In this document: piece after piece, positions 35,871 through 48,300 of the stretch
How positions within the stretch are numbered: the stretch's first letter is position 1
Layout: every line of letters begins with the position of its first letter
Assembly (NCBI GenBank): GCA_018340375.1
Contig: JAFFJZ010000010.1
Span: forward strand, 10,974,001-11,038,000
From: Gonatopus flavifemur
Taxonomy: Eukaryota > Arthropoda > Insecta > Hymenoptera > Dryinidae
DNA length: 64,000 nucleotides
Direction: 5' to 3'
Program-made: the position numbers and the translations under genes
The notes under the pieces: model-generated
What the model was told of the DNA's origin: nothing
Database searches by the model: none
Seen by the model: only the letters and a program-made list of their open reading frames with translations

Positions 35871-36675
35871 TCTCAGTGTTCCTTTCCCACGTGGATGAAA
35901 TTTTGTGAGAATGCAGCAGCATTTTCGAGCGAAGGGATTTTCCAAAACTTTTCAACTTTGTTCATTGCTATTCAATGACAGTTTAACCTGTCAATTAAAT
36001 CATTTTATTCTTTTTTTATTGAAATCGAGAGGGAAAAGCAATTCGTCTCTGATGAAAACTGACAGAAGTTTGAATATATCAGCATTATAATGATTTTATA
36101 TTCAAAAATATTCACATCCTAATTGTAGGAATTCATTATTTGAACAACATATTCTGCTTCAACATTGCTGGAATTTCAATTATTTTGTTACATGTTACGT
36201 ATGAACACTATATATAGCGTAAAACAGTATACAAAGACTGTACACTATATATTTTGAAAATATTTAATTTTATTCGATTGAAGAAGTTTTTCAACCGTAT
36301 AAAGTTTTTCTCCTTCCTCTGTGAGTCAACAGGAATTAGTAGGACCTGAAAGAGCTCAATTAATCCTTTACAGATGATCACCAATTCTGCGAAAGATTGA
36401 TTAATTCCTACAAGAAACCAGTTAAATATCTTGCTTATACTGGATCCAACTACACCCGAAAATCACTATCATAACCGACAATTGCAAATTTTGGTAAATG
36501 ATTCTTTGTGAATCATTCACAAATGAAAAAAAAATCTCGAAATGTCAGTGAGAAGAAGCTCTAGTAAAATATAATAAAAATTAAAACCCCTGGGTAATTC
36601 TGCTTCATACTACTGGAATTTTGAGGATTCACTTATTGCTATCAGAGTTCATATCGAACACGGTCTGACTTATGC

Positions 36676-36939
36676 AGGTGGGACTTATTAGGTCAGTAAA
36701 GTTAGGTATAACTATGCAGGGTAGTCCCGACCTAGGTGGAACCATACTGGGTAATACTAACCTATAGGTAAAATCATGCCGAGTAGGACCTAACTATAGG
36801 GGACCTAGGCAGGACCGTATTGGTCCTATATGGGTGTTCCTACCCAGCATGGTCTTCCTTTCCATGGTTCAACCATGTAACCAAATTCCTACCGGTCCTA
36901 CCCAGGATGGTCGAACCCAGCTGGGTTTTTTCAACAGGG
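36676..36939. mobile_element. CCCTGTTGAAAA-family element, GTAGGACCTA word
   Basis: The right end CCCAGCTGGGTTTTTTCAACAGGG is clear (ending 36939), but the left end is not. The interior repeats CTGGGTAATACTAACCTA, GTAGGACCTA, TACCCAGCATGGTC and CCGGTCCTACCCAGGATGG. It lies between the two aminopeptidase-like segments. Confidence 0.55.
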
Positions 36940-37052
36940 ATTTCATTAAGTCTCCCGCCATGACAACTGAACAGTTCTTTCAGTGTGATTGAAGGTATAT
37001 AATAACATGAACCATTTTAATTGAGATTAGTTGATGGGACTCTTGAGTTCTG

Positions 37053-37304
37053 CATTGTAAGAAATCATTCTGGCATTTCCCTCCAAAAAATGATGGCAGC
37101 AAAGTTCCTGCACAGATGTGGAATTATTCACCATAATTTGGTGGACTTTTCCCTCATTCATAAAGGATTCAATACCCAAAAAACAAAATAATTCCTCAAA
37201 GTACTGAAAAAAGCCCTAATTTTTCATGAAAAAACAATTCCCCCAAGCTGAGTGGACGAAATCCACCAACAGTTTGAAGAAAAACTCCCTATACTTCTTA
37301 CAAT
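37053..37304. mobile_element. CATTGTAAGAA-end MITE
   Basis: GCATTGTAAGAAATCATTC faces CCCTATACTTCTTACAATG. The interior has AAATTTGGTGGA, TCCACCAAC and similar words. The flanking dinucleotides were not resolved, and the termini are weaker than in the other families. Confidence 0.4.
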
Positions 37305-37654
37305 GTGGTTCTAAAAACCAAACAATATGTTTAACTAAATATTCTATTGTTGTCGCATTTAATTATCTTATACACATGTGACTTCATTCATAGCTCCTCG
37401 AACAAAGAAAAATTTGTTGCACTAAGCATTATAAGACAACTAAAAATTTTTCAGGTCCAGTGACTATTCAGTTTTCTCAATGCGACAAGTGAAGCGAGCG
37501 CCATGAAGAATCATCAAGAATTTTGAAAATGCGAGAGAAGCGAGCCCCGGAAAGAAATTGGCCCCACTCTAAGAGCAAAACGTGTCTCTGGGCCGTTTTC
37601 TGAATTTTCAGAAAACCTCCCCTACTTTCTATAAGCCTTCCATAGACTTATACA

Positions 37655-37962
37655 CGGAGAGAAAAAATTTGCTGACGCAGCAAATCGAGGTATTTCATAT
37701 AGAATAGCAAAATTTTTTGCTGACCTAGCTAAAAATTTGCTATAACAGCAATCGTGTTAGCTACGACAGCAATTTTTCAGCTGTGGCAGCAAAAAATGTT
37801 TGCTCCGCCAGCAAATTTTCAGTATTATACACAGAATAGCAAACAAATTTTGCTGGGATAGCAGACATTTTTTGCTGCCACAGCTAAAAATTTGCTGCCC
37901 TGGCAAAAGTAACCCAGCAAAAGTAGATTTCGCTGCCACAGCGAATTCCTTCTTCTCCGTGT
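37655..37962. mobile_element. CACGGAGAAAAA-family MITE, TTTGCTG word
   Basis: CACGGAGAGAAAAAATTTGC faces GCGAATTCCTTCTTCTCCGTG-type sequence. The 308-bp interior holds more than fifteen TTTGCTG, CAGCAAA or AGCAAATTT words in both orientations (for example TTTTTGCTGCCACAGCTAAA). Confidence 0.75.
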
Positions 37963-38810
37963 TTTGTAATTCATTTCATCAGCGCCAAAATTTGCACAAA
38001 ATCTCCAAGCTCTCGTGAAGAATCTACATTGTAAGAAATTTTTAACTCGATCGAAAAAATGTATTCTCACTAAGATCATTTACATTTCATTCTAGACAGT
38101 CCCTTGTGAACTATACTCGACTTTGAGAAATCTCTCAAGTTCTTATGAAATATCGGATCAATCTGACGATCAATTCCTACTCAGAATTATGAGAAATCAC
38201 TTTGAAACATCGGCACTCGAATTCCGTTAAGAAACACAACGTTCGAGAGAAAATTATGACGTTAGCGTGGAAAATATCGGAAAGTACCCATGTTTGTTTT
38301 CAAACTTTCCAAAAGAATCTTCATGTTCTATATTCTTCTCCAACACCTTTCTTATCAAGATACATTTATCTTGTCGGCGCTCCAAATGATACCGCGTTAT
38401 CCAAGATTACCCTAGTGTCTTAATAAGGTGAAAGGTTTTTTGCATCATATCAAGGAAAGGGGATGTCGTTTTCTCTTAAGAGATACATCCCAAACCTCTA
38501 TCTTGCTACAAGAATTAGCTCTTACTGTGAGAAACTCTAGCGTGTTCGAATGTTCGATAGACAGCTCAATCGATGGTTTAATTGGAGTTTATTGTTTCCT
38601 CTAATTTTATCATAGCATACTTGAAAATGTCTCTTCCAGAGTTCATGAGAGTACATTTGACGAGATGTTGAAACAGAATTCATGAGGTTAAGAAAGAAAA
38701 ATGTAGAATGGAATTTACATGTAATAAAATATCATAGATATGCTGGAATGATGATTGGATAATGCATTCGATATGGCTTATTCTTTATTCGATGCGATTA
38801 GATAGATACA

Positions 38811-38908
38811 TCCAACAAACACAACTGCAGGTGTTTCACAGAGCTAGTCACGGCTCTTCACTGGCTTTGTCGGACCCATTGAAACGCCAGTAATTATTGT
38901 TTATAGGG
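38811..38908. mobile_element. CCCAACAAACA-type small MITE
   Basis: TCCAACAAACACAACTGCAGG faces CCAGTAATTATTGTTTATAGGG across 98 bp (left end cited from its first 20 bases). The right half is the reverse complement of the left half of the element at 61143-61249 (ACTGGCGTTTCAATGGG). Confidence 0.5.
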
Positions 38909-40980
38909 TAATTTACGGAAGTTTGATGTTACACATGGGAAAAGGGGAAGACAACCTGACACTCACTCGATGTTGTTGCCAGATTTGCCAGTTCTGGCAA
39001 ATTCAGACCTACCCAAGCAGAAAATGCTAGATTTGAACCAACCGTCACAATTGAAACAGAACTTATACAATACACTCAGTAACATTGATTCAATTTTTGT
39101 CCAACGTTGTTTGTTGTCCCCAGTTCAATGCTGAGCAATGAAGGAAAAAAAACCAAAAAACAAGTTATGAAGCGTCACAGAATCCTTTCACAGAAGTCTT
39201 TCCAATACCTTAAACTCTCCTCATGTTCAAAAGATATTTGAAAGACCTGTAAAAGATATCTTTAAAGCAATTTTTTAGAAATCTTCTGGACATCTGAAAG
39301 TACTGCATAAGAAAACTCAAATACATCTGAAAGATATCTCCTGTTACAAAATGTTTATTGGGATCATTGTTAAATAATTACTTGAGTTGAATTATTCAGT
39401 TGTTATCAATTACAATAAAAACATATTTGTCTATACCACAACAATTCTCACTGAAAATTCATGTCCTCATCAACAATTCACTGAAGAGTAACAATTCGAA
39501 TGTGATACATAATCAAATCCGCATCCACGTAAAAATTCCTTCGAATCAATCAGTTGATGCATCTCCTGTCTTGTTACAAGATCACTCGATTCTCAAACCA
39601 ACATCTTTTTACGTCGATTATTCATTGTTCCACGTACAAAACAGTAGATTGAGTATCTCACAAAGATAAAGACCGTTGTCTTGATTCAACATAATACCTC
39701 AAGTTTGTTTTCTCACAAAGTCACTTATCTCTTATTTTCCTCTCACTCTTCTCCATTGAGCGTTCCCCGAAGATGTTTCGTTGTATTGCCTTTGACTCTG
39801 ATTCAGTGAGAGAAACAGCCAGGACCATTCGTCCTACCGATTCTGAATGGCAAGAAGGTAAACCGAAGCGCGAGGGTAGGATATAAAACCTACACGGAGC
39901 ATGGAAAGTAAGTCTCCTTTGCTGTGCCTCTTCTTCTTCTTCCGCGCGGTTAAGAATTTATCAACGTCCCGGATACGAATCAGCGACGAGGCTTCATTTA
40001 CAAGACAAAGCTGAAGCCGTGTGGCCTGTACACACTAAAAGACTAAGAGACTAGGAGCAAACGGAGATGAAAAGAAAACTGAGAACAGGAAAGGGTTACA
40101 GGAGAGATTGATTCACTGAAATTATAAAACAAGAACATGAATAGGAGAGAGAACAAGGAAAAGTTCTGAATAATTATAATAATTTTATACCCACGGTGAT
40201 TGATTCGATTTGAAATATGATGAGATGTAGGATGAATATGATCTATTCCTCGAACAATTCTCAAGTTTTTTGTCCGAGCATGGGAATTGATTTTCTTGTT
40301 CTTCTAACGTAATAATCGGCAAGCGTGTTATAAAGTCAAGAAAGAACAGTTGTAGTTTCTCATTCTGTCTCATTCTTTGATTCTGCGGTGAGGTCCACCC
40401 ACGCTGAAGACTTAATTCGCTCGTTCTCTCGATCTGAAGTGCAGATTTAATCGTGGACACCCAAGAAAGGGAATGGGAGAGTAAGGAAGAACTTGAAAGA
40501 CGCAGAGTCGAGATAAAAGGATAAGGAGATAAAGAGATATGCGTTTTCGAAGACAATCGTGGATCCACCGGCGTCTTAATTAGTAACTCAAGATCCTTCG
40601 AAAGGCCTCCGTGATCGAGACGATGGATTTCTTTTTCTCGTCGTTGATCTTCAAGTAGCCCAACTACCACTACCATCATCACGACTCCTCGAAACCCGAC
40701 TCAATCTTTTATTCATGCGTACGATTGATATGGATGCACTTTTCGACGATAAATATGCATCCTTTCGAAGACACAAGGTTTTCAAATGAATATGTCAGCG
40801 ATTGAGATTATTTATATGCTCATTTTGTTTTTTTCTTAACAAGTGTTTGGTCTCATATGTTCAGCTCAATTCGTATTAACACATTGTTCTTTTCGAACAA
40901 ACATTCTTTTCTTCTTAATAGGATGAGTTTTATAAAAATCGTAAGAATAGTTGCAAAGACCAATTTTCAAAAAGTACACT
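38909..40980. other. Unannotated DNA with GC-richer patches
   Basis: No gene is recognised. About 39230-39350 carries AAAGATATCTTTAAAG-type words, like the elements at 42792 and 52403, without clear ends. About 39780-40060 and 40360-40720 are GC-richer and repeat-poor and may be regulatory. Confidence 0.35.
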
Positions 40981-41219
40981 CACGGAGAAAAAAGTATTGC
41001 TGGCATAACAAGCAGATCTGTTACTATAGCGCCTATAAAAAAAAAACTAGCTGGAAGAGCAAGAAAAATGATTGACACAACTACATTTTTTTGCTGACAT
41101 TAACAAATTTGTTAGCAGAACTGACGTCTTAGCTGCTGGAGTGAATATTTCTGCAAGGACAACAAATTTCTTTGTAGGCGCTATGGTAGCAAACCATTTT
41201 TCCTCCGTGCTGAGAAAAG
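40981..41219. mobile_element. CACGGAGAAAAA-family MITE, TTGCTG/GCAAGAA word
   Basis: CACGGAGAAAAAAGTATTGC faces AACCATTTTTCCTCCGTG, with CT on both sides. The 239-bp interior repeats TTGCTGGCATAAC, TTGCTGACATTAAC, TTAGCAGAACTG and TAGCTGCTGGAG. Confidence 0.7.
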
Positions 41220-42145
41220 AGAGGTTGTCAAATTTATTTCTCGCGGACTCAATATTTGCACAATTTCAAAAATAATTTGAGCTACCACAATTTAAGTTGA
41301 TTTTACAAAATACAGACAACGTGAGATGTACTACAGTTGAGATGAATCCTCCATTCCTAGCTGTAAAATCAAAATCTACCAAAACTGTGGTAGCTCGAAC
41401 TATTTTTCAAAATCGTCCAAAATGTGCATTGTCTTCACAAGATGTAAATTTGAGAACTTTTTATTCTGGGTGTACCCTGTTACGAATATTCTATAAAATC
41501 TCAGTGACTAATGGGAAAATGAATAGGTTTCAATGGTATTTAATAAGAAATGTCAGCATTCAAAATGGGATTCGACAAAACATTTCCACCTGGGTATGTA
41601 AAAGTTAGGATAGCGATATACTGTTGCAAAGTTTCTATTGAATCATGTGAGTTAACGAGATTCAATGTATTTCGCTGATCAGTTGATTCTCATAATGCAT
41701 CTGCATACCAAAGACTTATACAAAGCTTCGAACATCGAGCGAATTTGTTGAGGATAAAATCACACGTCTTTTACTTATCTGACCTTCACCATAGTGAGTA
41801 TCCAGCACACAAAAATTGTAACAAGATGTGCTTTTCAAGGATTAAACCCACAAGAGCTCAGCGTTTATATACATTTGTGTATATATTTCCTCCTGGATCA
41901 GATTGAATTCAGATTATACAGTGACGTTAATTGCCTCATTACTGGTTATAATTTCAAGAAATTGGTCTGATAAGGATAGCCTCCAGCCAAATCCAATTAT
42001 TATATTCTCAATTTCTTTCCCTGCCTTCTTATCTCTCTTATCTTCGAATTCGAATAAAGTTTCAATCGACTCTCAGATTCACACTTGCATAAATTAGGAA
42101 ATTGAAAAATGTTTGGATACAAAGTTGTTGTGACTCTTTTACTTA
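41220..42145. other. Unannotated DNA
   Basis: About 41275-41400 has a loose inverted pair (GAGCTACCACAATTTAAGTT, 41280-41299, against AAAACTGTGGTAGCTC). No gene is recognised. Confidence 0.35.
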
Positions 42146-42490
42146 CACGGGGAGAAAAATACAGTTCAAATTACTGTGGTAGATCACCATTCACGGACCA
42201 GATTGAAATTGACAAGAAATTCTAGAGAACTCCACAGTAATTTATAATGATGTCCAGTACAATATTTACTGCATAAAAAATTTTTTTCAGAATCCATGAA
42301 TTTCTCAATTTGATTACAGGAATTTTTACTGTGTGAATTGGAAAACGTACATATAATCCTTATAGGGAACTATTTTACTGTGTGGAAATACAAATCTTCA
42401 TGAAAATCAAAACTCGATCTGGCGTTGATATGGAGCACAGTAAACAATATTGTATTTTACATGGAAAAGTAATGGATTATTCTTTCCGTG
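42146..42490. mobile_element. CACGGAGAAAAA-family MITE, TTACTGTG word
   Basis: CACGGGGAGAAAAATACAG faces TATTCTTTCCGTG, with TA on both sides (42144-42145 and 42491-42492). The 345-bp interior repeats TTACTGTGG, CACAGTAATTTA, TTTTTACTGTG and ACAGTAAACA. Confidence 0.75.
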
Positions 42491-42791
42491 TACTTCAATG
42501 TTTGTTATACACATTCTGTGAACTTAGATTCTATTATACGATTGAAATATGAACAATTCGTTACCATCAACAGCACTTCAAGATCTCCGAAATATGTGCA
42601 AGAAGTCAGATGAATCTTTCAGAAGGTTCACTTAAAGATATCAGAATGTTATCAGATGCACCGATTTCTGAGGAAAATAGAATAGAAAGAAGTTTGTGAT
42701 GTCATAATCCTTTCACAAATAATCATCGAATAATAATGAGTTTCAGTGTCCTGTTAAAAATCAACAAATGCATATTTCACTGCTAAACAAC

Positions 42792-42922
42792 CCAGCTAAC
42801 ATTCAGGAATCTTTTAGATATCTTGTTAAGATCTCTTAAATATATCTTATACATATAATCTGAAAAGATGTCCCTTAGAAATCTTAACAAGGCATCTTGA
42901 AGATTTCTGAAAATTAGCCGGG
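42792..42922. mobile_element. CCCAGCTAA-end MITE, AGATATCTT word
   Basis: CCCAGCTAACATTCAGGAATC faces GATTTCTGAAAATTAGCCGGG (first 20 bases considered), with AA on both sides. The 131-bp interior repeats TTAGATATCTTG, TAAGATCTC and AAGATTTC. The same word fills the longer palindrome at 52403-52735. Confidence 0.65.
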
Positions 42923-43814
42923 AAGAAATTTCATTACAGAATTACTGCACTGTAGAGAATTATTCTCTTCATGCATTAAAATTTCGCAGTAAATTCCATG
43001 AACTTATAGTTGAATCAGCCCATGTGGAAATATAACAAGAGTTGACAAATGGCGTGGTACTGGCAAAATTGTATTCGCCAGACTTCGGCAGAAACAACTG
43101 TGCCCATTCAGGATCATGACCTTTTTACATTTGGCGCCCAATGTTTGCCGGATTTCAGACAGTACTGGCTTGCGTGGTCAGACGGTCTTGAGCCAGTATC
43201 GAATTAACAATGTTTGGAGAATACACTGAGAAAAGTGAACTGTAATCATTAACATGCGAAAATAGTAGTTAAATGACAGAATCAGGTTATTTGGTATCCA
43301 TCTTTATGTAAATGGTAACCATTCCCATGTGCATGAACATTGCTACGATTCTCTATAGTATCCGAAACCAAATTCGTGAAGTTGTCCCCCAATTACTATT
43401 TGTACATGGTAATCATTACATTCCACTTCTCTCAGTATACCCGGACCATACAGAAACGAAACCGTGCCAGTACCGAATCAGAGTTAGTTGGATGGTTAAA
43501 TGCGAACAAAAGACGATACTGCACCAATATCGATGCAACGTTGTTCTAATACGGAATAGATAGTGGATAGGAATTTCACTGATCTTTCCAATAACACGGT
43601 TGCTTTGACGAGACAATACGACGCCAGTGCTGAGCCAGAGTTAGTGGATCAGCATTCAATATGCTCGAGAGACGACAATGTGCCAATATTGGTAGGACTT
43701 CATTCCTCTACGGAATCTATGGTGAATTGTATGACTTCAACGGTCCTATTACAATAAATGGCAATTTGAGTAATTCATCGTCAACTCGGAGATCGGCTGA
43801 TGTGATAGAGACTA

Positions 43815-44605
43815 CCCAATCAGAATTTAACAACTGGCGCAGTACTGCGCCAGTACCGGCTAACACTGGTGAAGTACTGGCGGTCTGCACTGCAGCAGTA
43901 CTGGCATTTGTCCGAAATGATAACGCTTTTCCGTACCGGGTACTTGGTACTGGCACAGTACTGGTAATCGGTAATGGTCTTCAGTACCGGCGCAATACGC
44001 CCAATCAGAATTTCACAACTAGCGCTGTACTGCGCCAGTACTGGCTAAGACTGGCAGGGTACTGGTGGTCTGTACTGCAGCAGTATTGGCATTTGTCCGA
44101 ATTGATAACGCTTTTCCATACTGGGTCCGTGCTAGATGACTCTTGGGGGCCCAATACTGGCACTGTACTCTTGGCATACTTCGGTTTTTTCTGATTGGGC
44201 ATGATTTCCTATTATTTGCAATCGCTGCAGTGCTTGCATTGTATCAGTACTTGATCGACATCAAGCTTTCAGTACTGGTGTATAAGTACTGGTATAGTAC
44301 TGTATCAGTACTTGGTCGACATCAAGATTTCAGTATTGGTGTATCAGTACTGGCATAGTACTGTATCAATACTTGGTCGAAATCAAACTTTCAGTACTGG
44401 TGTATCAGTACTGATATAGTACTGTATTTCTATGTATCAGTACTGATATAGTACTGTATTTCTATGTATCAGTACTGATATAGTACTGTATTTCTATGTA
44501 TCCAGTACTAAATCCGTACGTGCTAGCCGACTCTTGGGGGCCCAATACTGGCACTGTACTCCGCCTGTTGTCAACATTGGCATACTTCGGTTTTTTCTGA
44601 TTGGG
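43815..44605. mobile_element. CCCAATCAGAA-end element, CAGTACTGGC word
   Basis: CCCAATCAGAATTTAAC faces CGGTTTTTTCTGATTGGG, with TA on both sides (43813-43814 and 44606-44607). The interior is dense in CCAGTACTGGC, CAGTACTGCGCCAGTAC and similar words. A second pair of the same ends occurs inside (44000-44199), and CTTGGGGGCCCAATACTGGC occurs twice, so it contains an internal or self-nested copy. A 177-codon open frame over 43661-44194 is a repeat artefact. Confidence 0.7.
44402..44505. repeat. 32-bp tandem repeat, three full units
   Basis: GTATCAGTACTGATATAGTA recurs at 44402, 44434 and 44466, with a partial fourth unit. It lies within the CAGTACTGGC-word element and illustrates word expansion by tandem duplication. 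Confidence 0.85.
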
Positions 44606-45114
44606 TAGGTTTCTCACTCGCAGGACCTGGGTTAAATCCTCACTCAGTGAACTTTCAAGGAATCATTTCCAAAGTGCCTTTCTCCGATGACAATAATAGG
44701 AACAATGAATTCTTCAGATTTTCGAAGTTCAAATTCAATGGTTTTTTTTTTAAATTGAAATATGATCCCTCCAGATAACTTCGGTTACCGGTACTGTGCC
44801 AATACTGGGTCGGATTTGAATTTCTACATAGGATGTGGAAATCATTTCGACTCCTTGTCGTTTTTCATCTACTAGCTCTGGCAAAACAACTGATCCTGTT
44901 GCAAGCCAGAGTTCCACCATAGTTGGCTCGCATTGAAAATCGGTACCAATTTGGTGGTAAATGTTCCTCTGGCTCTTACACGGAGAAAAATAAAGTTTAG
45001 AAAATTACTACGTTCCTACTAAATTGGCAAGATACCAGAAAACATGACTGTAATTGTCACACAGTGTAGTAAAAATCTGTACTTGATCATCTGTAACGTT
45101 GCATGCTCATGCTA

Positions 45115-45297
45115 CACTGTAAAAAGTCCGACTGAAAGTGGCTGCATCTCACTCGGAAACTTGACTGAAATTCACTCTTTTCCATTGTGTCGGCATTTGT
45201 TTTCGATGCTTACTTTCAGCTGAAATAGGGCTAGTTTTGGCTGCATCTTGAAATAAGCCGATATTAAGGTTGGAAGTGAGTTTTGCTTTTTACTGTG
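45115..45297. mobile_element. CACTGTAAAAA-end MITE, GGCTGCA word
   Basis: CACTGTAAAAAGTCCGAC faces TTTTGCTTTTTACTGTG, with TA on both sides (45113-45114 and 45298-45299). The 183-bp interior repeats GAAAGTGGCTGCATC, TTTCAGCTGAAA and GGCTGCATCTTGAAA. It is nested in the CACGGAG element. Confidence 0.75.
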
Positions 45298-45342
45298 TAA
45301 AGAGTGTCTGGCAAACCATTCATTTTTACTACATTGTCTATC

Positions 45343-48300
45343 CCTCCCCGTGGATGATTGCGGGTCTTCCAGGGGGATATTCATGATACCTGCCCTTGAT
45401 ATCCTTTTTATCCATCCCTGGTAGTATCTGCTTCCTTTACGTGGTGGGGAGGATAAGTATCTCAGAGTTGGATCTTTTTTTTGAGTGGAATGAACTACTC
45501 AAGAGAAAGAATACAAACTGAGAGAAACGAAATCATCCTAATGCCAGAAACATCGGCAAAATCAAACGGAAGGAAAGCAAGGGGAAACTACCTTCCTTGA
45601 CATGTTTCAATACTTCCCGAGGAAATGAAACCTTTTTCCTAACCTGGAATATTATGTAACAAAAACAAACAAACAAATTAATAAATACATTATGGCGCTC
45701 TCTCGAGTAAAATATTCCGGAGGTAAACTAGTCTCCCGTTCGGATCTCCGGGTGGAGGCTGCTCGAGGAAGCTTCATCAGCAAGGAACGAAAACCGAAGA
45801 ATAGGATAGGGAAAAGAAACAACATTCTTCGAGTCGGAGCGTGGAATGTTAGATCACTGAGGCAAGCGGGAAAATCATAAAATTTCAAATTAGAAATGAA
45901 TAGGTTGAATATAGACGTAATGGGGATTAGCGAAATGAGATGGCCACAAGAGGGCGATTTCTGGAGTGGGGATTATAGAATAATTCATACAGGATCAAAG
46001 AACGGTCAAGCAGGTGTAGGAATTGTAATGCATAAAAGAGTAGGAAATAGAATAGAAAATTATTTGCAACATAATGAACGTGTGATGATGGTTAGAATCA
46101 GAACAAAACCGGTAGACACAGTCATAGTCCAAGTATACATGCCCACATCTGCATATTCGGAGGGAGATATTGAAAAAACGTACGAAGAAATAGAAGAAGT
46201 GATAGAATATATGAAGGGAGAAGAGAATTTGATAGTGAGGGGGGATTGGAATGCGGTAGTAGGACAAGGAAAAGAGGACTACATTATAGGAGATTTCGCG
46301 TTAGGGAGGAGGAACGATAGAGGACAACGTTTAGTCGAATTTTGTGAAAATCATAAGATGGTTATCACAAACACTTTATTCGAAAATCATCCAAGAAGAA
46401 TGTACACTTGGAAAATGCCAGGAGATACAGCAAGATACCAAATTGATTACATATTAGTGAAACAAAGATTTAGAAACCAAGTGAAAAACTGTAAAACTTA
46501 TCCCGGTGCAGATATAGATAGTGATCATAATATGTTGATGATGAAATGTTCTCTGAAATTCAAATCTCTGAAAAAGAAAAGGAAAATGCAGAAAAGATGG
46601 AATTTGAAGAACCTCAAGCAAAAACAAACACATGAGGCATTCGAGAAAATGTTGGATGAAAAATTGGGAGATCAAAAAGAGAAAGACTTGGGAATAGAGA
46701 GGAGATGGACGAAGATGAAGGGGAATATAAGAGAATGTATGGATAAGATTTTGAAGAATGATGGAGTAGAAGCTAAAAACCCATGGATAACGGGAGAAAT
46801 TTTAGAATTGATAAATGAAAGAAGAAAATACAAGAATAATGATAGCCAAAAAGGCCAGCAACGATACAAATCATTGAGAAATAAAATAATAAGAGAATCA
46901 AGGAAAGCAAAAGAACAGTGGTTAGAAGAGAAATGTCAGGAAATAGAAATAAGATTGCATTTAGGAAAAATAGATGAAGCATATAGGATTATTAAAAGAT
47001 TTTTCGGACAAATGAAATCTAGAAGCAATAAGATTAGAAACTCTCTAGGACGACAATTGATAAAAACGGAAGAGAAAATAGAACAGTGGATCAATCATTT
47101 GGAAGACTTGTATAGAGGAAACGATGATATAGCACTATTAGAGAAGGAGGAGGATGTAGATGAGGAAGAATTCGGAGATTCGATATTGAGATCAGAATTC
47201 GACAAGGCTTTGAAAGAATTGAAAAATAATAAAGCGCCAGGCATAGATGGCATAAGTGCGGACCTTATAAAAGCCTCCAGTGAAGGAACTCGCGACGCAC
47301 TGTTTGAATTGATTAGTGATATGTACGAAAAAGGAGAAGTACCGGAAGATTTCCAAAAGAATAAAATTGTCGCTATCCCGAAGAAACAAGGGGCAGACAA
47401 ATGCGAAAACTACAGAACGATCAGTTTAACTTCACATGCTTCGAAAATACTGACCAAAATTATATACAGGAGGATGGAAAATAAAATAGAGAGTAGATTG
47501 GCAGAGGATCAGTTGGGTTTTAGAAAAAATAGGGGAACGCGAGAAGCAATCTTAGCACTCAGGGCAGTAATAGAGAAAAGGATAGCGCTGAAGAAATCTG
47601 TGTACATAGGTTTTGTAGATATACAAAAGGCTTTCGATAATGTGGACTGGGAGAAGATGTTTGCGATCCTGAAGAAGGTGGGAATAAATTATAAAGATAG
47701 AAGAATAATATACGAATTATATAAGAATCAAAGTGCAATAATAGACATAGAGGGTCAGGAAGGTGAAGCACAAATAAGAAGAGGGGTGAGACAAGGATGC
47801 TCATTATCGCCACTGATGTTCAATTAATATATAGAAGAAGCAATGAACGAAGTGAAGGAGGAAATTCAATCGAAATTACAGATTCAGGGAGAAAATATAA
47901 GTATGTTGAGATTCGCGGATGACATATCTATATTGGCCACGAGTAGTACTGAGTTAGAAAATATTCTCAACACCATGAGAACAATATTATTGGAAAACTA
48001 TTGTATGAATATAAATAAAGACAAAACAAAATTCATGATGTGTACAGCAGCGAAAACAGCTAGAAGAACGAGAATCAGAATAGATACCGAGACAATTGAA
48101 CAGGTGAAAGAATTCAAATATCTAGGAAGCATAATTACAGAGAACGGCAAAAGCGAAAGAGATATAAGAGCAAGAATAGCACAAGGGAAACAGGCTTTTT
48201 ATCAAAAGAGACAGTTATTATGCTCAAAAAATATAAGCTTGGAAGTAAGGAAGAAATTCTTGAAAAGTTACGTTTGGAGCACAGCATTATATGGTTGCGA

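Larger units (their letters stand above)
36333..38423 (+). pseudogene. Degenerate M1 aminopeptidase N-like C-terminal fragment
   Basis: A segment from an acceptor-like site (GAGTCAACAG, 36332) reads VGPERAQLI and then, after a frameshift, NSAKD-LIPTRNQLNIL. This recalls the RAQLIDD...N.A..G.L motif of insect aminopeptidase N. A second exon-like segment, after TTCATTCTAG at 38095, reads VPCELYSTLRNLSSSYEISD and on to FETSALEF. A one-base shift near 38225 then gives KKHNVREKIMTLAWKIS and YIYLVGAP. These match in order the VPW...ALGF...LR..L..LAC...G signature of the ERAP1-C-like domain. No HEXXH/gluzincin part is seen. The frame breaks, missing neighbouring exons and MITEs in the gap indicate a dead copy. 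The family call is by motif only. Confidence 0.45.

Noticed and set aside
43661..44194. 177-codon open frame
   Set aside because: It lies largely in the CAGTACTGGC-word element, and the words keep several frames open on both strands.
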